Of a stretch of 50,611 bases of DNA, positions 32,407 to 40,924 are shown in pieces (within the stretch, counting starts at the first letter, position 1; every line of letters starts with the position of its first letter). Both the position numbers and the translations under genes were made by a program. Origin of the DNA: an uncultured Bryobacteraceae bacterium. Its GTDB lineage: Bacteria; Acidobacteriota; Terriglobia; Bryobacterales; Bryobacteraceae. The notes below the pieces were generated by a model, which searched no databases, was not told the DNA's origin, and saw only the letters and a program-made list of their open reading frames with translations. The stretch covers positions 1-50,611 of the forward strand of contig CATPCJ010000068.1 in the NCBI GenBank assembly GCA_955652915.1, in the 5' to 3' direction.

Positions 32407-33061
32407 ACTGACGAGTCTGTTGCCGGCAAGCGCGATCCCTCACCAATCGCGGCAGGGCGTGCTTCAGGAATTGGCTGCGACATCATCCGCGGGCGGCTCG
32501 AATGCGGAGGCGGCCAATCTCGGCGGCTTGCTCCAAGGGCCGGTGAAGGACGTAACCGAACAGATGACGGAGCTGGCTCGACAGACCGGCAGCCTGAACT
32601 CCACGCAGCTCCAGCAGGTTGGGGCGACACAGGACAATACCCAGGCGGTGACAAGCAATACGAGTGCGAAAAGCAGCGGATCTTCCACCGCGAGCAACAT
32701 CGGTAATATCGCGTCGGGAATCCTGGGAGGCAGCTTATCGCCGATTCTCAGTGGCCTGCTGAGTCTGTTCGGCGGAGGCAGTAAGACCACGGCGGCCCCG
32801 CCGATGCCTTTCAAGTTGCCAACTTCGGTTCAAGAGCATGCGGGGCTGACGGGTGGCGCGACCGGTGAGATTGCGCCCGTCGATTACGGCCAAGACGGGC
32901 GGCCGCGCGCGCCGCAAGCAAGTGCCGCGCCGCAGGTCAATATTCAAGTGAATGCGATGGACAGCCAATCGTTCCTGGACCACAGCGACGAGATTGCCAA
33001 AGCCGTACGACAGGCAATGCTGAGTTCGCACTCCCTGAATGACGTGATTTCGGATCTATGA
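32393..33061 (+). CDS. Very short tape-measure-position protein
   Basis: 222 residues in the slot always held by the tape measure gene in this gene order (after G/GT, before the distal tail protein). The N-terminal half is glutamine- and alanine-rich and helical (GPVKDVTEQMTELARQTGSL), the middle is a serine/threonine-rich region followed by a hydrophobic glycine-rich stretch (IASGILGGSLSPILSGLLSL), and the C-terminus (VNIQVNAMDSQSFLDHSDEI, then AKAVRQAMLSSHSLNDVIS) resembles the end of tape measure proteins. Typical tape measures are 600 to over 1500 residues, so this predicts an extremely short tail, or the true tape measure is elsewhere. Confidence 0.6.
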   Translation: MRRIELTSLLPASAIPHQSRQGVLQELAATSSAGGSNAEAANLGGLLQGPVKDVTEQMTELARQTGSLNSTQLQQVGATQDNTQAVTSNTSAKSSGSSTASNIGNIASGILGGSLSPILSGLLSLFGGGSKTTAAPPMPFKLPTSVQEHAGLTGGATGEIAPVDYGQDGRPRAPQASAAPQVNIQVNAMDSQSFLDHSDEIAKAVRQAMLSSHSLNDVISDL

Positions 33062-33062
33062 C

Positions 33063-33422
33063 ATGAGCGATTTTCCAATTTTGAAAACGGGTGCGGTCTT
33101 GCAGTATCCGGCCCGGAAGGCGATTCGATTTTCCACCGGAGTGCTTAGATTCGTGGATGGCGCCGAACAGCGTTTTCGCGACTATCAGGCGCCACTTCGC
33201 CGCTGGACGATCCGCCTGGATTTACTGGATGAAAATGAATTGCATGTTCTGAGAGAGTTCTTCCGCGCCGAGTCCGGAGCCGCCGGCACGTTTAGGTTCA
33301 CAGATCCGTGGGATGGCGCCGTGTACTTGAATTGCAGCTTCGAGAACGGCGAAATGACTGAAGATCGTCTGGATGAGGTGAGAGGGAACACAGCGCTGAC
33401 CGTTCAGGAGAACAGGGCCTGA
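33063..33422 (+). CDS. DUF2460-like distal tail protein
   Basis: 119 residues starting one base after the preceding stop codon. It begins FPILKTGAVLQYPARKAIRF and contains LDENELHVLREFFRAESGAA followed by TFRFTDPWDGAVYLNC, which matches the pattern of small distal-tail (Dit-like/DUF2460) proteins, also found as gp12 of Rhodobacter-type gene transfer agents. It should form a ring at the tail tip. It is a paralogue of the N-terminal part of the next gene. Confidence 0.65.
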   Translation: MSDFPILKTGAVLQYPARKAIRFSTGVLRFVDGAEQRFRDYQAPLRRWTIRLDLLDENELHVLREFFRAESGAAGTFRFTDPWDGAVYLNCSFENGEMTEDRLDEVRGNTALTVQENRA

Positions 33423-33423
33423 A

Positions 33424-34227
33424 ATGCTTTATTACCCTCAGCTCACCAGTGGCGCCCCCTGTCAATTCCCAGTCAAAACACGCACCAGACTAAGAACCGT
33501 TTCAAACGAGATTCCGGGCGGCGGCAACATACGCATGAGTGACCCGGGAGCCGCGGCCGTGCGCTGGCAGCTTCAATATGTGGGGCTGACGGATGGCGAA
33601 CGGTCCTCAATCGAGCAGCTATTTGAGGCTGCTGAAGGCCGGCTCACCACGTTCACTTTTCTCGATCCCACGGACAATTTACTGCTGTGGAGCGAAGACT
33701 ATACCAAATCGGTTTGGACTGTCGATCCGCTGCTGCAGGTAGCCGCGGGAACGGTGGATCCGCTCGGCGGTAATGGCGCGGTGCAGTTGACAAATACCGG
33801 GCAAGTGCCGCAGAGCGCGAAGCAGAGTATTGAGGCGGCGAGCTGGTTTCAATACTGTTTGAGCGTCTACCTTCGTTGCGACTCGCCGACGGAGATCCAA
33901 TTAGTGCTTTCCGCTGCGGGCCAGGAATTGCGGAGTTCGATTCCAGTGGGCGGCGTGTGGAGCAGGGCGACGAAAACGGCAAGCATTCCATCCAATCAAA
34001 ACGGAATCAGCTTTCGGCTGGAACTGCCGGCGGGCGCGCGGGTGAGCGTTTTTGGCGCCCAAATGGAACCGCAGTTGGCGCCTGGGAACTACAAGAAGAC
34101 GCTGGATCGAGCTGGCGTATATTCCAGAACTCGATTTGATTCGGACTCGCTTTCGATGACTACCGGAGCGCCTAATCAGCATTCCTGTGTCGTAAACCTG
34201 GTCAGCAGTATTAGTGAGCTGACATGA
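33424..34227 (+). CDS. DUF2460-like tail protein with added beta domain
   Basis: 267 residues. Residues 1-80 repeat the layout of the preceding protein (GLTDGERSSIEQLFEAAEGR, then TFTFLDPTDNLLLWSED). Residues about 80-230 form an extra beta-rich domain (VWTVDPLLQVAAGTVDPLGG, then FQYCLSVYLRCDSPTEIQLV) resembling carbohydrate-binding jelly rolls. This suggests a duplication of the distal tail gene, with one copy gaining a ligand-binding domain. It overlaps the hub gene by four bases (ATGA). Confidence 0.6.
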   Translation: MLYYPQLTSGAPCQFPVKTRTRLRTVSNEIPGGGNIRMSDPGAAAVRWQLQYVGLTDGERSSIEQLFEAAEGRLTTFTFLDPTDNLLLWSEDYTKSVWTVDPLLQVAAGTVDPLGGNGAVQLTNTGQVPQSAKQSIEAASWFQYCLSVYLRCDSPTEIQLVLSAAGQELRSSIPVGGVWSRATKTASIPSNQNGISFRLELPAGARVSVFGAQMEPQLAPGNYKKTLDRAGVYSRTRFDSDSLSMTTGAPNQHSCVVNLVSSISELT

Positions 34228-37200
34228 CTACGATTCACGACTTGAAAGAGTTGGAAACTCCCGGCACTCCGCTTTTTCTGTTCGAGTGTACGCTCAAGTC
34301 CGGCGACGTGCAGCGCTGGAGCACCCACAAAGTCACGGTGGATGGACAGCAATATCTGGCTCGCGTTCTCAAACACAATCTCTTCGAGCTGAAGTCTTCC
34401 TCTGAGACGGCAACCGACGCAGTGGCGCGCGTGTCCATTACACTCGCCAATGCCGATTCTTTCCTATCCGCGATTGAACGCAATATTGGTTGGAAGGGAT
34501 CTCAGGTCACAGTCAGGTTTCTATTCTTCGACTTGAAAAATAGCGTCCCGGCGTCTGAAAGCACCATTGTGTTTCGAGGAACGGCCAACCCACCGGAGGA
34601 ATCCACCGAGTCGACGCTGCGGCTTAGTTTTACAAATCGGCTCAATCTGCAAAGAATCTTCCTGCCGGAAATTCGTGTTCAGAAGCGTTGCCCGTGGACG
34701 TTTCCCGCAACGCCGAGCCAGCGTCTGGAAGCCGTTGGTGGCGGGGCGAAAGGTGAGTTCTCGGCATTCTATAGGTGTGGATATTCAGCGGACCAAACTG
34801 GCGGGGTAGGCAATCTGAATGGCGCCGCCGTTTTTACGTCCTGCGACTTTACCCGCGCCCAGTGTCTAGAGCGCGGGATGTTCGACATCGACAGCCACAA
34901 CAACACCACGCGAAGATTCGGCGGCATCGAGTTCGTGCCGGCTTCGGTGATAGTTCGGAGCTATGGCGAGAAAGGTTCACACGTTTCCACGCCTCTCGAC
35001 AATCAGGCGCGTTACAACGATTTTGTGCCGCTGCTCTATGGCACGGGCTGGTATCAGCCTCCTGTCGTCTTCGCGCGGAACGATGGAAATCTCACGCGTT
35101 TTGAAGTGTTGCTCGGCGCCGGCGAGATTGCGGGCGTCGTCAAGGTTGTGGTGAACGACATCGAAATTCCAGTAGGCATCTCCGGATCGAACATGACGGC
35201 GACGGGATGGTATAGCGTCGTAAGCCCTGGAACCAGGAACGGCAATTTCAATTCAGATTTCAGCGATTCCACCGGCCATCCCTTGGGCGACCCGTATGGA
35301 AGCATGGCATTTCTTTCAGTGGTGGTCCCAAATAGAATCTCAGATGGACATTCGGTGCCGGCCATCAAGGTGCTGGTGCAAGGCCTGAAGCTGCCTCGGT
35401 TTGACAGCAGCGGCAGTCATGTGGACGATGTTTTTACGAACAACCCCGCATGGGTCCTGCTGGACGTGTTGCGGCGTAGCGGCTGGCGCATGGACGAGAT
35501 CGATCCTTCCACCTTTGCGTCGGTGGCTTTGCGTTGCGATGCGCTGGGGCATACGACGGATCTGAACGGCCAGGACACGCTGATTCCGAGATACCAATGC
35601 AATCTCCTGTTGACTAAGCGTCGAAGCGCGGCGGACGTTGTGCGTGGTATCAGGAATGGGTCGGGTCTGTATTTGACATTCAGCGCCGGTGGTTTGCTGC
35701 AGCTAAAGGCGGAAGATACGTTAGCTTTGCAGCAGCCGGTGAAGCCTCCGGGCAGTAATAGCGTCGAGTTGGTGCATGGCGGTTGGCCGGCTTACGAGTT
35801 CGGCGACAATGCATTTTCGGGAATCCTGCGCCGTGACAATGGCGAAGCTACATTGCGCGTTTTCTCGCGCAACGCAGCCGATACGCCGAATCGGTTCACG
35901 GTAGAATTTCAGGACGAGTTCAATGAGTACCAACAAGATAGCTTGTCGCTGGTAGACATTGACGACTCGTTATTGAGCGGCCAGGAAGTAACTGTGTCGC
36001 TAACAGCTCTTGGCTTACCGAACTTCAACCAAGCCACCCGAGCCACCGCATTGCAGCTCTATAAATCGGTCTACGGGAACACTTACACCGAATTCAATAC
36101 CAGTGTGAAAGCAGTGGGCCTGGAGCCTGGCGACCTGATCACGCTGACTTACTCGAAAGAAGGGTTTGACAGACAGTTATTCCGCGTGACAAAGATTTCC
36201 CCTGCTGTCAATTTTCGCACGGCCGTCATCACCGCTCAAATTCACAACGACGCGTGGTACACGTCGATAGACTCTGGCGCTGCTGGTCTTGGACGGCAGC
36301 CGGGATTTGAAGTGGGACTACCGCGCCCCCTAGTGGGAGGTGTCTTTGATGCCGACGGCGTTCCACAGTTTGCGATATCGGAATCATCGAGTGCAAGTAG
36401 CGACGGCAGTGTTTCGATTGATCTCTCAGTAGGGTTTTCAGTGCCGGAACGGCCAACGGTTAACTCTGTAGGAATCCCTTTGGTTGGGCTGAATCCCCAG
36501 ATCCAGACGAGTGGCGGGAGCCTGGCAGGTGGACAGGCGCTGTACTACGGCGTCAGCGCGGTGAACGTGGATGGCGAAGATAGCGGCCTTTCGTTCACAG
36601 TGAAGGCCAGCATCCCGGCGGGCACAAACACCAACGTGGTTACGCTTAGTAGTTTGAGTCTTTCGTCTAGTGCCCGGGGATTTCATGTCTATCGCGGTAC
36701 GAACCCGTCTCAGTTGCTGAGAATCGCGTCAAATTCACCGGTTGCCACCCAATTCGTCGATTCCGGGTTGACGCCCGTTCTCATTGGTCCACCGGATTAT
36801 AACTACGATCACGCCAATTGTTACTGGCGGCTCGAGCTGCAGGCGGAGGCTACTGTCGGCATACACTCCGCAACCAGCATTGGGAATACGAGCCTGAACA
36901 TGCTGCCGAACGAATTGAAAGGCGCCGCGGCTAGAATCACGCGAGGCAAGGGCGCCGGACAAGAGCGCACAGTAAGTTCAAACACGGCGACAACTCTTAT
37001 CCTTTTACCTAAGTGGGATATCGAGCCGGATACGACGAGTTACTTTCTAGTGGCGGATTCCACCTGGCAGTTTGGGGCATCAAGTGCGGCGTCGCCAGTG
37101 TCATTCGCCGTACCGAATCGCGAGGGCGCTACCATCCATGTCTCCGGCCGCGCAGCCAACGTGAGTGATGAGGAAAACGCTTTCGAGTTGTCACCCCTCA

Positions 37201-38144
37201 CGCGGTGGCGAATTTCCGGAGCTTCCGGAGCCAGCCTGGATGCGGACATTCCGGGTCAGCCTACCTTTGGATTGTCACCGGTTGGCCGAGGCATCGTGGA
37301 GGTATCCGCGGTCGGCTTTGCCAGTCTTGCGAACACACGTACGATAAGCGCGGGAACGTTGACCTTCGGTCATTGGAACGAATTGAACGGGCCGTCGTCC
37401 GTCGCATTGAGTACGGCGATGAGTGCCAGTGACGCGGCCGTTGCGCTGACTAGTGCGGTCACCGTACAGCCAGGCGCCTTGATCCAGATCGAATCCGAGG
37501 TTGTAGTTGTTCTGCAGGCCGCGAGCAATGCAACATCCTGCCAGGTAACGCGAGGCTCGTACGGAAGTACGGCAACAGGCCACGCTGCCCAGAAGGCGGT
37601 ATATTTGCTCGAGAAGAAAACCTTTATCATGCCATTTGCCCGGGACTTCTTTGGAAGTCCGGCAAGTGGAAGCTATGCTTATCCGGTAGCGATTCCCGAC
37701 GTCCGGATCGCAACCGCTGAACTGTTTCTCACGAATAGTCGAGGAAACAGCAATGTCGCTAGAAGATCCTATGCAGGCACTTTGGATCTCGGGCTGCGGA
37801 CCTTCTCCGGGGGGCAACTCTCTATTCAAGTGGAGGGATCGCTTGCGATTCAAACGGACGCAGCTCCTCCGCTCCTGGTAGAGAGCGCCCATTCGGTGCG
37901 GGACGTTTTCGCTGTAGTCAAAAATGCGCCAACCGGCTCGCCCATTGAATTGCGAGTAACTCAAAACGGACAGGCTTATTGCTTACTCACGATTTCTGCT
38001 GGAGCCACGATCTCGAACATCGTTGATGGATTCTCGCTTGGCCCCTTGCAGACCAAGGCGCGAATTGGGTTGGATATCACCGCGGTCACCCACACTGCCG
38101 ACATGACCCCAGGCCGCGACCTCACCGTGACGATTCGCTTGTAG
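34224..38144 (+). CDS. Tail hub/tip fusion: DUF2163-like plus J-like host-specificity protein
   Basis: 1306 residues. Residues 1-150 resemble DUF2163/gpL-type tail tip proteins. Four cysteines follow at C156, C185, C207 and C214 (KRCPWTF, YRCGYS, TSCDFTRAQC), spaced like the phage BR0599/lambda gpL C-terminal region, which in lambda binds an iron-sulphur cluster. Residues about 260-690 resemble the J-like hub (NNPAWVLLDVLRRSGWRMDE, then SAADVVRGIRNGSGLYLTFS). From about 730 there are beta-rich domains, including an FN3-like unit (SSARGFHVYRGTNPSQLLRI). In Rhodobacter-type gene transfer agents these parts are separate genes with an NlpC/P60 peptidase between them; no peptidase is seen here. 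By eye, GC falls to about half in parts of the 3' region. Confidence 0.7.
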   Translation: MTTIHDLKELETPGTPLFLFECTLKSGDVQRWSTHKVTVDGQQYLARVLKHNLFELKSSSETATDAVARVSITLANADSFLSAIERNIGWKGSQVTVRFLFFDLKNSVPASESTIVFRGTANPPEESTESTLRLSFTNRLNLQRIFLPEIRVQKRCPWTFPATPSQRLEAVGGGAKGEFSAFYRCGYSADQTGGVGNLNGAAVFTSCDFTRAQCLERGMFDIDSHNNTTRRFGGIEFVPASVIVRSYGEKGSHVSTPLDNQARYNDFVPLLYGTGWYQPPVVFARNDGNLTRFEVLLGAGEIAGVVKVVVNDIEIPVGISGSNMTATGWYSVVSPGTRNGNFNSDFSDSTGHPLGDPYGSMAFLSVVVPNRISDGHSVPAIKVLVQGLKLPRFDSSGSHVDDVFTNNPAWVLLDVLRRSGWRMDEIDPSTFASVALRCDALGHTTDLNGQDTLIPRYQCNLLLTKRRSAADVVRGIRNGSGLYLTFSAGGLLQLKAEDTLALQQPVKPPGSNSVELVHGGWPAYEFGDNAFSGILRRDNGEATLRVFSRNAADTPNRFTVEFQDEFNEYQQDSLSLVDIDDSLLSGQEVTVSLTALGLPNFNQATRATALQLYKSVYGNTYTEFNTSVKAVGLEPGDLITLTYSKEGFDRQLFRVTKISPAVNFRTAVITAQIHNDAWYTSIDSGAAGLGRQPGFEVGLPRPLVGGVFDADGVPQFAISESSSASSDGSVSIDLSVGFSVPERPTVNSVGIPLVGLNPQIQTSGGSLAGGQALYYGVSAVNVDGEDSGLSFTVKASIPAGTNTNVVTLSSLSLSSSARGFHVYRGTNPSQLLRIASNSPVATQFVDSGLTPVLIGPPDYNYDHANCYWRLELQAEATVGIHSATSIGNTSLNMLPNELKGAAARITRGKGAGQERTVSSNTATTLILLPKWDIEPDTTSYFLVADSTWQFGASSAASPVSFAVPNREGATIHVSGRAANVSDEENAFELSPLTRWRISGASGASLDADIPGQPTFGLSPVGRGIVEVSAVGFASLANTRTISAGTLTFGHWNELNGPSSVALSTAMSASDAAVALTSAVTVQPGALIQIESEVVVVLQAASNATSCQVTRGSYGSTATGHAAQKAVYLLEKKTFIMPFARDFFGSPASGSYAYPVAIPDVRIATAELFLTNSRGNSNVARRSYAGTLDLGLRTFSGGQLSIQVEGSLAIQTDAAPPLLVESAHSVRDVFAVVKNAPTGSPIELRVTQNGQAYCLLTISAGATISNIVDGFSLGPLQTKARIGLDITAVTHTADMTPGRDLTVTIRL

Positions 38145-38151
38145 GCGCAGC

Positions 38152-40893
38152 ATGTCAGAAACTTTGGAAAAACTGAGGCCCGATCGCGACCTTCAGTGTT
38201 ACTTCGAACATCCATCGGCGATTGCAGCCCTGAGCGGCGCCAGCCCAAACGGTTTTACTGTCTCCGGCGCCTGGCGGCAGCAGTTCGATTGGGCGGTGAT
38301 CGAGTGGAATCGCGACAACGTATTCGAGCATCCCGCCTTTCGATCGCTTCCCGACGGCGACCTAAGTGGGCTAACGCTGACTTACGATGAAACACGCAGT
38401 AACTGCATTCCAAGCGACTCCGACTTGTATCCCACGGTGGATTGGCCAAATCTTCGAGTGTGGGCAGACGACGGCACGGGAGAAAAAGTATACAAGGTCC
38501 CGCTCAAGAATCATGCGACGCCGATCGAGGGGAGCTATCAGGCCGCCGTGGTCCAGTTTCAACTAAGTGGAACTGTAACGGCCGGCGACTACGTGGGAAT
38601 CGCGTTCTTATCCGAACATTATCCTTACCAAATGAACTCTGGCGACACTCTCGAGTTTGCCATCCAGAACATCGTGGCGGGTGTAAACGCATTTTCGCCA
38701 ACGATGAAGGCTGCCGGTGACGGCTTGAAGATCACGCTCACTTACGTTGGAGCTGGACAAACACTGGTCAATACAACCAGTGGCGCAAATGGAAACAGAA
38801 TCGGCGTGTATACATTTACCTCCGGAAGCCGAACTGAAGTATGGGACGCACTGTCACGACAGCTTTCGGGGGGGACGTCACCAACGAAATGGCGAACCAT
38901 GCTTCCATTCACATCCTTGCAGGACCCGGCGCTCGGCATTGTTCCGGCAGCCACGGTTCGGAAGGTGCGGTGGACGTATTCAGCCGATCTTCAAGCAGGT
39001 GCTTTTGCGCGCAGCGAGTTTCAGGTAGTGGTTTCCAACTGGACCGTCACGGGCTCCGGCAGAGCTTATTCGATCGCCGGCCCGGGCAGCAGGCGGTTTG
39101 AAGACGATTCCAGCGACATCGTGTACACGGGCGCCTGGAGTAACTCCACCGGGAACTTCTCTGGTGGAACGATTCATGTGACGAGCACGAATCTATCGAG
39201 CATCCGTTGTTCCTACACGTCGGCCCAACCGCACAGCCTGTATCTCGGAACCAGGCTCGCGGCGAATGGCGCTTTAATTTCGATCTCAGTCGACGGACAA
39301 AGCGCGACCACCATCAATCTAAATGTTCCCGGTGAAGATGTTCTCGTCAGAAAGCTGCTGGGTTCGTTTGCCGCCGGAATCCACTTAGTCACCGTAACTC
39401 ACGCGGGAAACTCCGGCACTTACTTTTATTTCGACTTTCTCGAACTCGCCATTCCAAGCTCGGCCCTTCCGGCGGCCCCGTCCGAATCAACACTGACAGT
39501 GGCGACGGACTGGGACACGGACCACTCCCTTGCTCTTGCACCCGAGCGAACGGCTTGGATAATCAATTCCCTGGGCGTTCGCGGGAGAGTGAATCACTAT
39601 GCTGGAGCTTTGTGGTTTTACGAGTTGATACGCGTCGGACACCAATACGCCTCCGGAACGATAACGTTTTCGGGTACGCCCGATCATGATCTGATTACGC
39701 AGATCTATATCGGTCGCACGGATCAGCCCGTCTCCACCCGGAATGTAATTGACCATCTCAACCTTATAGGCGATACGGCCGCGACTTTGGCCAAGGCTTT
39801 TGAAATTGAAATAAATCGCGGATATACAGCCATTCGGGCCCAAGCAACTGGAAGCCAACTTGTGATTTATTCCCGTTCCATGGGTGCGGACGGTAATGCG
39901 ATTACCGTGGCGGCCAGCGCCGCGACCGCCAATCTTTCCATCCAGATCTCAGGACCCACGCTATCCGGCGGCATCGATGGTAACTGGCGTACCGATCTGG
40001 CCGCGTCGCCGGGAATAAATCGTGCCGTGCGGGACTGGAGTGAAAGCTTCTTCCGGGCATTGAATGGTTTTGGAATAGATGTCGCCGCGGCTTTCAGCAT
40101 GGAACTGCAGCATGGAGATCCATCGCCCGACGCGGGAATCGCACAGCGATATCCAAGCCAGGCTCCGGTTCTGCTCAACACGCCGGCTCTGCAAACGAAC
40201 TTCTCCCCCACCAGCGTTACTTTTTGGAAGGGGATCTATCACGATATGGCCACCGTGATGGTTGCCGCCGGAATTCGCCCGTACCTGCAGTTCGGCGAGG
40301 TTCAATGGTGGTATTTTCCCTACGACATTTCCGGGATGCCCTTCTACGATGCATACACCACCAGCACATTCCGGTCACAATATGGGCGTGATCTTACCGT
40401 CATCACCACCAACACGGTTGATCCCCGAACGGTTCCGCAGGAGGCTGAGTTCCTGCCGCGCCAGATTGGAAACTTCACCAACCAAGTGATTGCGTTTGTT
40501 CGCACGGACTTTCCCACTTGTCGTTTCGAAGTCCTCTATCCGGTGGATGTAAATAACACGGCGCTCAATCGCGTGATCAACTATCCAGTCAGCGACTGGA
40601 CGCCCCAAAAGCTCACCTGCCTTAAGACCGAAAGCTTCACGTACACCTACAGCAGAGACTTGGATTTGTGCATGACGAGTATTGCAGCCGGCTCCGATTC
40701 CGGCTTTCCTCCTTCGCAACGAAGCCACTTAATCGGCATTAGCGACTCCTCGGCATCCTGGTTGAAGGAGGCGCGTTTGGCGGAGGCAAGCGGCTTTGAG
40801 TCCGTGGTCCTGTTCGCTCTAGATCAGTTCTGTCTGATTGGATATCAACTGCCGCTCTCCATGGGCATGCGCCGCAGCGTTCAGCTTGGTTAA
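38152..40893 (+). CDS. Tail protein with carbohydrate-binding-like and glycosidase-like domains
   Basis: 913 residues, seven bases after the hub gene. Residues about 330-445 (RFEDDSSDIVYTGAWSNSTG, then ending in YFYFDFLELA) have the look of a carbohydrate-binding jelly roll. Residues about 620-910 look like a TIM-barrel glycosidase-like domain, with candidate acidic residues E651 (FSMELQHGD) and E716 (FGEVQWWYFP) and the barrel strands VMVAAGIRPYLQFGE and SFTYTYSRDLDLC. Rhodobacter-type gene transfer agents also carry a TIM-barrel domain in their tail tip protein. It probably binds or trims surface glycans. Enzyme activity is not proven by the motifs. It is the last gene of the phage-like block. 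Confidence 0.6.
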   Translation: MSETLEKLRPDRDLQCYFEHPSAIAALSGASPNGFTVSGAWRQQFDWAVIEWNRDNVFEHPAFRSLPDGDLSGLTLTYDETRSNCIPSDSDLYPTVDWPNLRVWADDGTGEKVYKVPLKNHATPIEGSYQAAVVQFQLSGTVTAGDYVGIAFLSEHYPYQMNSGDTLEFAIQNIVAGVNAFSPTMKAAGDGLKITLTYVGAGQTLVNTTSGANGNRIGVYTFTSGSRTEVWDALSRQLSGGTSPTKWRTMLPFTSLQDPALGIVPAATVRKVRWTYSADLQAGAFARSEFQVVVSNWTVTGSGRAYSIAGPGSRRFEDDSSDIVYTGAWSNSTGNFSGGTIHVTSTNLSSIRCSYTSAQPHSLYLGTRLAANGALISISVDGQSATTINLNVPGEDVLVRKLLGSFAAGIHLVTVTHAGNSGTYFYFDFLELAIPSSALPAAPSESTLTVATDWDTDHSLALAPERTAWIINSLGVRGRVNHYAGALWFYELIRVGHQYASGTITFSGTPDHDLITQIYIGRTDQPVSTRNVIDHLNLIGDTAATLAKAFEIEINRGYTAIRAQATGSQLVIYSRSMGADGNAITVAASAATANLSIQISGPTLSGGIDGNWRTDLAASPGINRAVRDWSESFFRALNGFGIDVAAAFSMELQHGDPSPDAGIAQRYPSQAPVLLNTPALQTNFSPTSVTFWKGIYHDMATVMVAAGIRPYLQFGEVQWWYFPYDISGMPFYDAYTTSTFRSQYGRDLTVITTNTVDPRTVPQEAEFLPRQIGNFTNQVIAFVRTDFPTCRFEVLYPVDVNNTALNRVINYPVSDWTPQKLTCLKTESFTYTYSRDLDLCMTSIAAGSDSGFPPSQRSHLIGISDSSASWLKEARLAEASGFESVVLFALDQFCLIGYQLPLSMGMRRSVQLG

Positions 40894-40924
40894 CAAGTGC
40901 CACTGCGGTACATTTGTACTGGCC

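Noticed and set aside
23973..40924. Attachment-site direct repeats or a tRNA flanking the phage-like block
   Set aside because: I found no matching repeats of useful length and no tRNA-like cloverleaf at either edge by eye; att sites outside the window cannot be excluded.
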